From Malassezia japonica (taxonomy: Eukaryota; Basidiomycota; Malasseziomycetes; Malasseziales; Malasseziaceae), in NCBI RefSeq assembly GCF_029542785.1, contig NC_083370.1, positions 620,001 through 684,000 of the forward strand: DNA of 64,000 nt, written 5' to 3'. Below are positions 33,788 through 44,147 of the stretch, one piece after another. The notes under the pieces are model-generated. The model saw only the letters and a program-made list of their open reading frames with translations. It had not been told where the DNA came from and did no database searches. Both the position numbers and the translations under genes were made by a program. How positions within the stretch are numbered: the stretch's first letter is position 1; every line of letters begins with the position of its first letter.

Positions 33788-35101
33788 CTAAGAACGTGCT
33801 ACTTCGGGCTTCCATTTGGGAAGCGGATGGTAAAAGCCTGTTTGAAAGTACTGCTTGCGCGGTACAGCGATGATTAGCTTGCGGAAACAACATCCATTTT
33901 GATGCTAGAAATCAGCCACTTTTTACAACATACACGTTCAATATGACCTCCACACCGCAACAGCAACCTGATGTGGTCAATAGTTTCCTCATTCTCCTCC
34001 ACGGTCGTGAAAAGTTCGTGGGCCTGTTCATTAACCAGAAAAAGAAACTTTGTCAGTACAAAACTTGAAACTCACATGGATGATTGACCTGATTTGAACT
34101 TCTGCACGTATCGTTTCTTCCTCAGGGGTTCCAGCGCCAAATATAAGGAAGTCTCCGTTTTGTATGCTAACGCTGGCAAATGGCTGACAGTCCCATTGAC
34201 AGATAAAATCGAGTCGTTTAGAGGGCAATACCCAAGCTAGCTCCAAGTCAGATGCTTCCCATTCTAGCTCTTGCATGAGAAAGGTGACGCAGATTCCGAA
34301 CTCTGGTAGGAACCTTTGATACAGGGGCACATTTTCTTTAACCTCCCGCACAGTCAGTTTGGATACCTCAGCATTAGTTTCATCCGTCGTATGCAAAAAA
34401 TAAGTGTCTTGCAGCAGATGATCTTCATCGAGAGCTGGGACCCAACCCCCCAGCTTCAATGGGCCAGCTCCTTGCCAGAAGTCAGCACGAGACAAAGCAG
34501 CTGTTGATGCGTATTCTAGGGTTTTGGAAATTTCAAAATGTTCCGGCCATGGCCCTGCTAGTCTTGTAGCGCAAAGCGAAGGAAGCCAACGTTGTATATT
34601 AGAAGAGTTTTTCAAATCCAGCGCGATGAACTCTTGTTCAGGCCATAAAGAGAATAAAGTATAACAATAACACCAAATTTGGCGAAGGGTGAGGGGGCTC
34701 ACCAAGTCTTGAACGAGGAATGTTGCGATAGGATACGATACAGATTCTTGTCTTATTTCTTTTGCTTTAGCCGGACCGACATGCTTGGGCGCCTTGTTAA
34801 TCACCTTTGCTTTTAAATGACAAGTTTCAAATAAACCTTTCTGGCCTTCTGGGCTCTGTAAACTAATCGTATACTGAATCTTGTCCTTGTAATCGACCGA
34901 GTCACACTCAATTTCCATACGTAGTCTTGACCGGTCCCCGAGACAAAAAGTATAGGATCCTGGTATGATCCTACCTGGTATGCTGGGAAGATTGTAGCTT
35001 ATTAATCTAGTGTCAAACGTTTTGTCCAAGCGGTAATTTTCACTTTCTTTGATCATTACGATGGATGTGGAGTGGCACCAATTGCATTTCATGCTCGACA
35101 T
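33788..35101 (-). CDS. siderophore-acyltransferase-like paralogue, second type
   Basis: Exons 35101-34076, 34047-33934 and 33904-33788 (introns 28 and 29 nt) give 418 residues. It aligns with the second half of the fused 30854-33501 protein: FSLWPEQEFIALDL, ADFWQGAGPLKLGGWVPALD, YQRFLPEFG, CQWDCQPFASV, then CGGHIER and PRKQYFQTGFYHPLPKW at the end. The family is that of N5-hydroxyornithine acyltransferases, but the acyl-transfer block is replaced by a short unrelated loop. The first intron splits the element equivalent to LFLLDP of the parent. It follows the 35179-36467 gene by 77 bases on the same strand. Confidence 0.78.
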
Positions 35102-35178
35102 TATCTAATACCTCGCCCACGTTCTAGCTGACAAATCAATATGGTGCGAACTCGAACTCGAGCCTTTTCAATGTCTAT

Positions 35179-36467
35179 TCATGCAATCGAGGCTAAAGGG
35201 ATAGGAAAAAAGTCAAAAAATCGGTCTCTGGGGTATAATAATAGAGCTTGTCGAGCTCGACAGGAGCCGATGAACTAATCATTAGTATGTTGCAAAATTA
35301 ACGCACCTCAGAAAAATATCCTCCAGCTTCACATAAGCATTTTACCATGGCTAAGTTTGTCGCTCGTGGTGCTGTACGGATTTCAAGAATGCTTGGATCC
35401 AACAGGAACAGCATGTGGACTAGTGATTTGATTGTTGTAGTAATGAGAGTGCGATTGTTCAATACGTTTTCATTAAAAACAGTTCGAATCAAAATTGGGG
35501 TTCGCTGTTTGCGAACATCGTCCGTGTTCAATAGATTTTGATCCCATCTTACTTCAACGTATGATATTGGTATCCCGTCTAATTCGCCGAGTAGAGCGTA
35601 TCCTTCTTCATTCACATAATAATCAAAGTAAGGCTGGAAATCATCGAGATTCACAGATTCACACCAATCTCTTTCGAGATGTTGTGCAACTTTCCAACTT
35701 AGAATTAGTTCTGCGTCACTTGAGGAATTCAGATCAAGAATTCTGAATGTTAAAGTCTGGCTCAGTTCAGGACAGTAGCGCTTATAGAAAACTCCTGTAA
35801 CCAAAGAGCTCATATTTTCTTCATAATTACCTTTAGGATTCGATAATGGGTTGTCAGTGACTTCGGAGGTAAAACATCGTTTTCTAACCATGTCAACGCA
35901 GGCGAGCACGGAATAGCCTAACATGGGAGCCCATCTATTAATCGCATCAGCTCCCGCTCCTTGCCAGAATGTTTTTCGGAAAACCCCTCCTTCACTTATC
36001 TCCTCGCCATCCGCCGTTTTACGGCCCTCTTGAAACCAATCTGGCATGTATAGTAATTCTGTCAAACGAGCTTTAATACACCAGCGTTGCTTGGTATTTG
36101 ATTTTGGTAACTTGAAAGTAAATGATTCCTGATCGGGCCATAAAGTGAACAAAATGTAACACAATGCCCAAAATTTAGGCAGCGTGAAACTGGAATCTGG
36201 TATGGGGACCGATGAGGTCATAGTAACTTCTTGTGGCAAATTTAAACAATCCCATCTACCATCGTTCTCGTCGTCGGCTCCTGGTGAAGTGACGCGGAGC
36301 CCAACACCTTCCTCGAGTAGGTCAGAGTCACCATAAATTACAGAAGGCGCAAGTTCGCACACGAACCGATCATTCGAATCTTCATGATGTGTGACTTGAA
36401 CTTTTATTTCGGTTTGTCCAATTTTTAGACGAAATGGGCCACGAACAGCCTCACTCGGGCTTTGCAT
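35179..36467 (-). CDS. siderophore-acyltransferase-like paralogue, first type
   Basis: Exons 36467-35307 and 35274-35179 (32-nt intron) give 418 residues. Family words are FTLWPDQESFTFKLP, FWQGAGADAINRWAPMLG, YKRYCPELSQTLTFRI, GELDGIPISYVEV, LVHMLFLLDPS and the C-terminal PRDRFFDFFP, all matching the neighbouring acyltransferase at 40823-42124. The parental segment GFHALVGEEKFRG is replaced by a sequence without the histidine. The ATG at 36467 is the first in frame; the frame is open for another 21 codons upstream but only with a GTG. The intron is needed to reach the family C-terminus. Confidence 0.8.
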
Positions 36468-36669
36468 ATTATGGATCAACTGTTTTGCACGGGAGAAGTT
36501 GAATGTTGGTGGAGGAAACTGACTAGACACCCCATTGTGTGAATTACCACGTGTTATTGCTCACACGAATCGGTATAGAATGCGGAGATACCAACCGTGT
36601 GGCAAACCAAGCTGCAGGACAATTGAATTACTAAAACTGTGCAACTACCCTGGCCCGTTGTCTACCTAC

Positions 36670-37939
36670 CTAACAACAAGGCTCATCTGGCTTCCATTTG
36701 GGCAGTGGAGAAAAGAACCCAGTTTGAAAAAATCTCTTTCGCGTGAATTTAATCGTTAGCTCGCGGTGACAGCAAGGTTCTTCATACTGTAGAGTCAGCC
36801 TAACTTTTTCACGCACTCGGTCGACATGGCCTCCACTCTGGAGAAGTGACTTGATCAACTCGACATTTTCTTCGTCTTCTTCAGGTTTTGTACTTAGTTC
36901 CATAGTTTTATCGTTAATCAAAAACAAGAACTTTTCTGTTAGTGGAATAATGCAAAAAAAAACGTACATGTATAATTGACTGCGTGCCGACCCTCTGGTG
37001 CGATTGATCTTGAATATAATTTCTGTTACAGTTGACACTGAACTCATTCCTGTTTGTCCACACAGTAGCAAATGGCTTACCATCCCAATTGCATTCAAAG
37101 AAGAAACTCTCTGTTGGTAGTACTAAACTAGGCTGGTCATGCCCTGCAATCCAGTTTGGCGTCAACATAAAAAATGAGATCGTCTCCCCAAACTCTGCAA
37201 TGTACCTCTCATAGAACGGAACAACCTTTCGAGTTATTTCCCAGGGTAATAAACTCAAATCAGTGATTGTTTGAAAATCCATATAGGAAACCTGTAGCCG
37301 TTGTCCGTCCAAGGCTGGTACCCAACCACCCATTATCAAAGGGCCAGCCCCTTGCCAGAACTCTGCCCGAGAAAGAGCGACTGTGGACTGATATTGTTGG
37401 AACTCTTTGATGCCAAGCGCTTCAGGCCATGGTCCTGCGATTCGTGACGCCATTAGTGGTAAGAGCCAGTATGGTAGTGTTGCTGACGTTGAAGTATCCA
37501 GCGCAATAAACTCTTGTTCAGGCCAGAAGGTAAACAATGTATAGCAAAAACACCAAATATGGTGCAGAGTAAGTGGGTCATCTTCTTTATAAAAGAATGA
37601 TATAATTGGAATAAAAGGGCGTTTGGGTTGTTGTATTTTGGCTTTGTGACTTTGAGTGGGAGATGTCACCGGGATGTGTGTGCGTACATATACCTCTGCT
37701 TGAGGGTGGACAAAGATTGACTTGTCTTTTCCCAAATTAAAAAGTCTTATAGTATAGTGAAGATCATTTGTATTTCCTAGCTTCGTCCGTTCCACTTTTA
37801 CACGTATTTTCGACAATGATCCAAGAAAGAATGTGTATGAGCCTGGCGCGATTCTCGCGGAAACATGGGGCGCACTAAAACTTATTCCCTTAGTATCAAC
37901 TATCCTCATTACTGAACTGCATTCACCGTCACTGGTCAT
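36670..37939 (-). CDS. siderophore-acyltransferase-like paralogue, second type
   Basis: Exons 37939-36968, 36930-36817 and 36786-36670 (introns 37 and 30 nt) give 400 residues. It is closest to the 33788-35101 protein: FTFWPEQEFIALDT, AEFWQGAGPLIMGGWVPALD, YERYIAEFGET, CNWDGKPFATV, SGGHVDR and FFQTGFFSPLPKW. The first intron must end at GAAAAG rather than the earlier ACAG to stay in frame with FLFLIND. The usual acyl-transfer motif is missing. It forms a pair with the 38146-39451 gene upstream, repeating the first-type/second-type order. Confidence 0.78.
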
Positions 37940-38145
37940 CGTAGCAAGATCTAGACAACTTGTGTTTCCTGGATTTAGCGTTTTTACGGTGAATGTATGA
38001 CTCGATGTTCATATGCGAATTATCTAAATTATTGGTTCGTACCATGAGTAATCAATGACAAGTGCTTCAGGTAGCAGGTAATAAAATGACTAGGTTTCAA
38101 AAGATTACGTTACAGATTCATTTTAGTCATATTCACTTTTTCGAT

Positions 38146-39451
38146 TCAAAGCATAGGCAGAGGTACTCTAGGAAAAAATTGATAAAATCGCTCCTGTGGA
38201 TATACAACTAGTGCTTTACGCTCAAAGTATGAGCCATTTAGCTACAATTAGCACATCCCCTTCTCCCCCGAAAAAACTGGTACGTACCTCATGAAAAAAT
38301 CCTCCGGACTCGCACAGACATTTGATCAGTGGAATATTGTTGACGTTCGGTGCAACGCCAATTTGTGTCGTATTGGGATCTAGTAAGAACAACATGTGTA
38401 CAAGCCCAGCCGTAGTAGCAACAGTTAAAAGCCGATTTTGCAAACAGTGCTCGTTAAAGATGATTCGAAACATGACAGAAAGTCCCTCCCTTGTGATAGA
38501 ATCCGACCGGATACAAGAATCCTTCTCGTTTACTTCCACGTAACAGAAAGGAACTTCATCCAATTCACCAATCAAAGTATAGCGGCAAAGGCTGTTTGAA
38601 TTCTTGAGATAAATGTACATGTTGTCCAATTTTGCTTTTTCAAACCAATCCTCTTTGAGACGCTTATCAACGCTCCAAGAGCAGAGCCGATTAATGTCGA
38701 ATGAAGTACGTAAATCAATGAGCCGGTACACCAGAGTCTGCTTGATTTCGGGTAGAAATCTCCGGTATAGTACACTTGTGTCCAACGAAGTGTTGGTATA
38801 ATCACCTGCAGTTTGCAGGGGTGGCGTTTTGTCGCCCAGAGAACTTGAAAACAGCTGCGCTTGCCAGAAATTGTAAATCGACCGGAACACTCCACCAGTC
38901 AACAAAGGAGCCCAGCGGTACTCTTCACTTGCGCCAAACCCTTTCCAAAATTGTTCGCGAAAGAAGTACGTGCATTTGTAGTGTTTAAAGTTCACTTCAT
39001 CATAGTCATCCGAAGTTGAGCTTGTAAAATACGCGAGTCTTTGCATTTGGGCTTGAATGGCCCTGTTGTGCTGGAAGATACTTTTAGGTATCATTAATGC
39101 AAAAGTTAACCGATTAGGCCACATCGTAAATACGATATGGCAAATCACCCAAAGTGTTGTAACAGTTAGCGTGTATTCTGAAGTACAACCTGTCATTATC
39201 ACGATCGCATCTTGTGGTGCTCCTGAGCATGCGAAGCAGCCACTGCCCTCGTAGGGGAGAGATGGTACTATAACTTGAAGCTCAATTTTTGGATCTAATG
39301 TCTCAGAGTCGCCAAATGTAATGTGCGGTTTAATTACGAGAGCCAACCGCTCATACATATAACCTTTGTGCTGGACTTCAAATTCGATTTTACTTCTTCT
39401 TCCAGCTGTGAATGAGTATTTACCGGGGGGAATATCGGTAAATTCTGTCAT
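38146..39451 (-). CDS. siderophore-acyltransferase-like paralogue, first type
   Basis: Exons 39451-38288 and 38241-38146 give 419 residues; the 46-nt intron is the longest confident one in the window. The N-terminus MTEFTDIPPGKYSF opens the family N-domain. Later words are FTMWPNRLTFALMIP, QFWKGFGASEEYRWAPLL, YRRFLPEIKQTLVYRLIDL, GELDEVPFCYVEV, LVHMLFLLDPN and the end PQERFYQFFPRVPLPML, which closely parallels PRERFFQLCPVGPLPTV of the presumed parent. The HxLVGEEKF segment is absent. Both splice sites are supported by recovery of that C-terminus. Confidence 0.82.
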
Positions 39452-39490
39452 GAGAAGGTTATGCTGAAAAGCGACAAGTACCTGAGACCC

Positions 39491-39497
39491 TTTTATA
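39491..39497 (-). promoter_or_regulatory. TATA-like box before the 38146-39451 gene
   Basis: On the minus strand TATAAAA lies 40 bases before the start codon, a normal position for a fungal TATA box. Confidence 0.4.
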
Positions 39498-39588
39498 ATG
39501 CGTTTCTACATGACTCACGAATTACAAAGCAGACCATGTGTAACATTTAAAATTACTCTAGCGTGGAGGCGGCACAACAACCTTCAGT

Positions 39589-40552
39589 TCAGACAGAGTT
39601 TGTGTGAAAATGTCTGATGGTAGTAGACAGAAGACTAATTACATCAGGAACTAGGGTGTATGGTCCAAGTGCATTGGATGTTATATTCTGAATTGCTGCG
39701 ATGGCGGTGTAGATGATAATTGGTTCCACGCGTGCACGATCCAGTACGAGAGCACGTTGTAGGTTAACGGACTTCAGCATAAAGGGACAGAAATTGTCTT
39801 GATTTGCGATCCATCCAGCTGCCCTGGGAGCTCATCTTCATCATTCATTACAAACGGAAAGTGGCAGCGCAAAGATGAGTACGGCGAAGAAAAGGCCGGA
39901 TGCGAATAATAGTCGGGGATCCAGGTTCCTGCAAAAAAAGGTCCACACCCTTGCCAAAATGAAGTGGCATCTACTGAGTACCACCAGAGCGGGTTACTGC
40001 CATTGATCGTATACTCTTGGTACGGGCAGTAATTGTCAGAATACTTCCCATCTACGTCGGGTTTAGAACACAGACGCATCCGAACGAGCTGGTTTAGGGT
40101 TGGTAATTCAGCGATTGTCTTCGGTAAAACGAAATCAAAGTCTTTTTCACTTGGCCAAACGTTGCATAATATGTAAATCAAAGTCCAAAAATGGGGCAGT
40201 TGTAGACCAGCATGGTCACCTAAAATACGGGCAATAGGTCGAGCAAAATGTGAATTGCCACGGTCTTTCTCTCCTGTCACAGTTTTATACGGTAAGTATG
40301 CACCGATGACTTCCAGCTCGACGTCGTAAGGCAGCAATGCGGCGTCGCCACTGAGGATTTTGGGCGAAACTGTATGGGCAAGCCTAGGTCTGACTTGGTC
40401 CCTGTTGTGTTTGATATCGACTGCAATGCGAGTTGAATCTCCTAGCAGCAGAGGCTATCGCCCTTCCGGCACCTCTGTAGGACGTTCGATCATTTGTTCG
40501 TGATGGAGCACTATTGCAACGGTCCGTTTGCCGAGTGGGAATTGTGGAGCCA
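39589..40552 (-). pseudogene. truncated first-type acyltransferase paralogue
   Basis: The remnant starts MAPQFPLGKRTVAIV and aligns with the first-type genes through EVPEGR, where TAG (40455-40457) stands in place of a tyrosine codon. After that the frame is open again with WTLIYILCNVWPSEKDFDFVLP and SFWQGCGPFFAGTWIPDYY. It ends at a TGA soon after QLDGSQIKTISVPL, and the C-terminal third that should contain the GELDG and LFLLDP motifs is gone. The remaining minus-strand frame to 39589 shows no family similarity. It lies nearest the intact acyltransferase gene. Confidence 0.7.
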
Positions 40553-40822
40553 TAATTTTTTTTTATTCAACCTTATACCATGATCTCTTTAGCAAAGTAG
40601 CTTTACAAAGCTACAAAGCAGTTCGCATCTACCGGGGCATTCGTAACTGTAGCGCGGAACATCTAGGTCAATGTATTGCTTGAAGAGATCGCCCGCATGC
40701 TCCACTTTTTGGGCCATGACACGATCGACCTGCACGTCGACATGTGGAGGCATGACCAATCAGATGCACTCGGCGTCAGGCACCAGGCAGAGTGGACCCT
40801 GCATAATCACCATATCGGCCTA

Positions 40823-42124
40823 TCAGACTGTCGGCAAAGGTCCCACAGGGCACAGTTGGAAGAAGCGTTCGCGAGGAATAAACACCAGTGCAGCGCGCTT
40901 GTGCGGCAGATCGATGAGCTTTTCGACATGACCGCCGCACATGCACTCGTACTCGACCATTTTGGTGTTGCTTGCACGTGGCTCGCTCACTACACGCATC
41001 GTACGAGGATCGAGGAGGAAGAGCAGGTGGATTACGCTCCCCATCCACGACCTCACACGGTGAGGTCCACGGAACTTTTCTTCGCCGACCAAAGCGTGGA
41101 AACCGCGGTCATAGTCACCAGCGTCAAAATAGTTTCGCAGCGCATTTTCTTTTGCGTGGTAGATTTCCACATAGCCAAATGGCTCGCCGTCCCATTCACC
41201 GATCAGTGCAATCGAGTCACTCGAGGCCTCTTGCTCCGCGAGGTACTTGCGGTGCTCCTCGCGCGGCATGTCCTGGCGCCAGCCAGTGTTGACGCGGTCC
41301 GTTGCGTGCCAGCGGTGCAGTAGGTCGACGTCCGTCTCGCTGAGCGAGCTCGCCAGACGGAACGAAAGCGTCTGACCAATCTCGGGAATATAGCGGCGGT
41401 AGAGCGGTAGCGTAGCGTGTTGCACGTTCCACAGGCCAAGTTTGGGCGCACGGGCCGGGTGAAGCGTGCCGACAGCAAGGCCGCTCGGCGCCGCGCGGTG
41501 CGACTGCGCGAGATGGGGGTAGGTCGCGTCCGAGTCAAGCACGGGCACCCATCCTCCTGCAGGCAACGGCCCAGCGCCCTGCCAGAATGCTGCGCGCGAG
41601 ACCAGCACCTCGCCGCTCGCGTCAGCATCCACAGACGTCTTGCGCGCCTGTGTGTCTGCCGGGTGCGGCACAGCCAGCCCTGATGCCAGCAAGGGCACGA
41701 CCCAAGCGCCCGAAGAAGGCGCCGACCTCGTTTGGAGCACAAAGTACTCCTGGTCGGGCCACAGCGTAAAAAAAATGTAGGTCAGTGCCCAGACATTGAG
41801 CAGAGAGAGGTCGTTGCCGCCTATCAGCTCGACGTGCGCCATGCGCTTGCTGCGTGCATTGAGCGAGTTATCATTCGGCTCCTGCGAAGGATGAGTGTAC
41901 GGCGCACAAGGCGGCACGACGTGCATCGCGACATCAGCGGCGATCAGAGCACGTCCGTGCCCCGTTGCGGTCGGCGTGACGATGTGCACCGCCTCGCGGC
42001 CCTCTTGCGCTCCGCCATGCTGGACCTTGACTTCCACCAGCGTATCCGCACCGATCAGAAGCTGAAAGGTCTTTTCTGGCACGGCCGTGGGCCATACTGC
42101 CTTCTTCGCAAGCCAACCCGACAT
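40823..42124 (-). CDS. N5-hydroxyornithine acyltransferase (SidF/SidL/Fer5 family)
   Basis: The intronless 433-residue gene encodes a GNAT-fold enzyme of hydroxamate siderophore synthesis that acylates N5-hydroxyornithine from an acyl-CoA. The N-domain has FTLWPDQEYFVL near residue 118 and SRAAFWQGAGPLPAGGWVPV. The catalytic part has LLHRWHATDRVNTGW, GEWDGEPFGYVEIYHAKE near 308, DRGFHALVGEEKFRGP near 340, HLLFLLDPRTMRVVSEPR near 370 and PHKRAALVFIPRERFF near 410. The donor (acetyl, anhydromevalonyl or methylglutaconyl) cannot be told from sequence. The frame extends further upstream, but MSGWLAKKAVW is the first sensible start. It is divergent from SidA and is the likely parent of the AT-rich array. 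Confidence 0.88.
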   Translation of the reverse strand: MSGWLAKKAVWPTAVPEKTFQLLIGADTLVEVKVQHGGAQEGREAVHIVTPTATGHGRALIAADVAMHVVPPCAPYTHPSQEPNDNSLNARSKRMAHVELIGGNDLSLLNVWALTYIFFTLWPDQEYFVLQTRSAPSSGAWVVPLLASGLAVPHPADTQARKTSVDADASGEVLVSRAAFWQGAGPLPAGGWVPVLDSDATYPHLAQSHRAAPSGLAVGTLHPARAPKLGLWNVQHATLPLYRRYIPEIGQTLSFRLASSLSETDVDLLHRWHATDRVNTGWRQDMPREEHRKYLAEQEASSDSIALIGEWDGEPFGYVEIYHAKENALRNYFDAGDYDRGFHALVGEEKFRGPHRVRSWMGSVIHLLFLLDPRTMRVVSEPRASNTKMVEYECMCGGHVEKLIDLPHKRAALVFIPRERFFQLCPVGPLPTV

Positions 42125-42292
42125 GGTGGGAGCTACGCCCTGCCACGTGGTAAATGCGGTGCGAGCAAGGGCCCGAGTAATGCGGCAAAAATAGGAGGCC
42201 GTGCGTAATCGATGGGAGGGCGCAGCTGGCTCTGTGCCAAGAGTTGTGTCAATCGGACAAAGGCAGTGCGGGCAAGTTCTTCTGCGTACACC
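42125..42292. promoter_or_regulatory. bidirectional promoter of the siderophore gene pair
   Basis: 168 bases separate the two divergent starts. I looked for the HGATAR sites expected for iron-responsive GATA repressors and saw none. A CACGTG E-box-like word lies near 42144. Confidence 0.5.
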
Positions 42293-44025
42293 ATGTCTGA
42301 GCGTGTGTACGACCTCATCGGCGTTGGCTTCGGTATGTTGCGCTACTGACGTAGGCCCTGCCAATCTGGCACTGTGCATTGCCCTGCATGAGAGCGAGGA
42401 AGCCAAGGTCAAAAATTTTTCCATGTGCTTCCTGGAAAAGCAGCCGCAATTCGCATGGTATGTCCCCGGTCTAACGCAGGCACCCCTCTCTGCTGCTTCC
42501 TGGCGCGCAGCTCCAAGTGTCCCCGATCAAGGACCTGGCGACGATGCGCGACCCCACGTCTGCCTACACGTTCCTCAACTTTTTGCACACCGAGGGCCGT
42601 CTTGCGCAGTACATCAACCGCGAAGAAAAGGTGCCGAGCCGCCGTGAGTGGAGCGCGTACCTGGCGTGGGCTGCGCAGCGGATGCAGTCCTATGCCCACT
42701 ACGGCCGCACAGTCACCGACATTCAGCCCGTGGAGCGCGACGGAAAGGTGGTCTATTTGCGCGTCCTCGCAAAGAACACGATTACGGGCGAGACCGAGAC
42801 GCTGAACGCGCGCAATGTTACGACGGCTGTCGGTGGCTCGGCCAACGTCCCCCCCGTCTTCCAGTCGATGTACAAGTGGCCGCCGAGCGACCCCGAGAAC
42901 GTGTCGCGCGTGGTGCACGCATCCACTTTTCTTCCTCAAATGGCGCGCCTGGACAAAGTGCTCCAGCGCCGCGATGTCGACACGGCTGCCCCCCGTCTCC
43001 GCCTTGCGGTGGTTGGTGGCGGCCAGTCGTCTGCCGAGATGGTGTGCTACCTGCGCGACCGTTTCCCCGACGCCGACCTTGACATGATTGTGCGTGCGTC
43101 GGCGCTGGTGCCGTCCGACGACTCGCCGTTTGTGAACAGTGCCGCATTCGACCCCTCGAGCGTGTCGACGTTCTGGGAGAGCACCGCACGCGCGCGCCGC
43201 GCGCAGCTCGACGAGTTTAAGCGCACCAACTACTCGGTCGTGCGCAGCGACCTGCTTTCGCAAGTGTATGAGCTGGTCTATGACCAGGAAATCGACTACC
43301 GGGACCCCTACATGCCTGAAAAAGGCGTTGTCCGTGTCATGGCGAGCACGGCGCTGGACAGTGCTGAGTCGCTCCCCGACGGCCGCATTCGCATTTCTAC
43401 GTCGACCACCGCCGGCGACTCTGTCAAGCGCTCGGACGTGTACGACGCTGTTTTTCTTGGCACGGGCTTTCAACGGGCTGCTAGTACGCTCCCTTTTGTT
43501 CGTACGCTTTCTTCTCATTTCCCTATGCTTTCTGCTGAGGGTGTGCTTGCCCTTCGCGAGCGTGAGATGCGCGAAGACGCCGAGATTGCCAGCGCCGCCG
43601 ATCCCGACGTGGCTCGCGCGGCCGCACGCGGTATCACGCGCGACTACCGCCTTGTCCCCTCGGACCCTCCGCGCTGGCGTCACGACATGTCGGCTGCGAC
43701 CGTGCACCCCGCTGTCCTCGAGCGCATCCCCCAGAGCCGTGTCGGGCGCGAGGGCAGCCGCGAGAGCAGCGTCGCGTCCGCACGCCGCGGCGACTCGGGC
43801 TACAACTCTGGCACGCCCAGCACGCCGTGCACGCCGTGCACGGAGCGTCACGAGGTGCCCGAGCGCCCCACGACGCCCGCCAACGTCTATGTGTTTGGCT
43901 GCAACGAATACACGCACGGCCTTTCGGACAGCCTCATGTCGATGGTCGCGCACCGCGCCGGCGTGGTTAGCGCCTCGCTGCTGTCGGCCACCCCGATCGC
44001 AAACCGGCCGCTGAAGCCCCTCTAA
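42293..44025 (+). CDS. SID1: L-ornithine N5-monooxygenase
   Basis: Exons 42293-42332, 42355-42457 and 42480-44025, with two 22-nt introns, give 562 residues. Splicing restores the FAD loop IGVGFGPANLALCIAL and the block FAWHPSLLLPGAQLQVSPIKD; both are diagnostic of SidA/Sid1 enzymes. The NADPH loop LAVVGGGQSSAEM lies near residue 220, and YTHGLSDSLMS near the C-terminus is also typical. The enzyme makes N5-hydroxyornithine, the committed precursor of ferrichrome and related siderophores, and feeds the divergent acyltransferase. A Ser/Thr/Pro-rich insert (near GYNSGTPSTPCTPC) precedes the last conserved block. No NRPS is in the window. Confidence 0.95.
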
Positions 44026-44147
44026 AACGACATGCGCACCGCGCACCGCACCTTGTGCCTGAATCCTTTATCAGATAGCCTTCCACGTGACATCGATCGT
44101 GGCTTGCATGCTTGTCGATCGATGGGCGTGCATGGGCTGCTGTACAT

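Noticed and set aside
36468..36530. Upstream extension of the 35179-36467 gene
   Set aside because: The frame is open but begins with GTG; the ATG at 36467 lines up with the start of the related 38146-39451 protein.
28404..40560. The AT-rich array as a horizontally acquired island
   Set aside because: Its proteins align along their length with the adjacent GC-rich acyltransferase, and a second AT-rich island shows the same relation to its own neighbour. Local duplication explains both better.
42409..44046. Long minus-strand frame antisense to SidA
   Set aside because: The plus strand carries conserved monooxygenase motifs across the same span.
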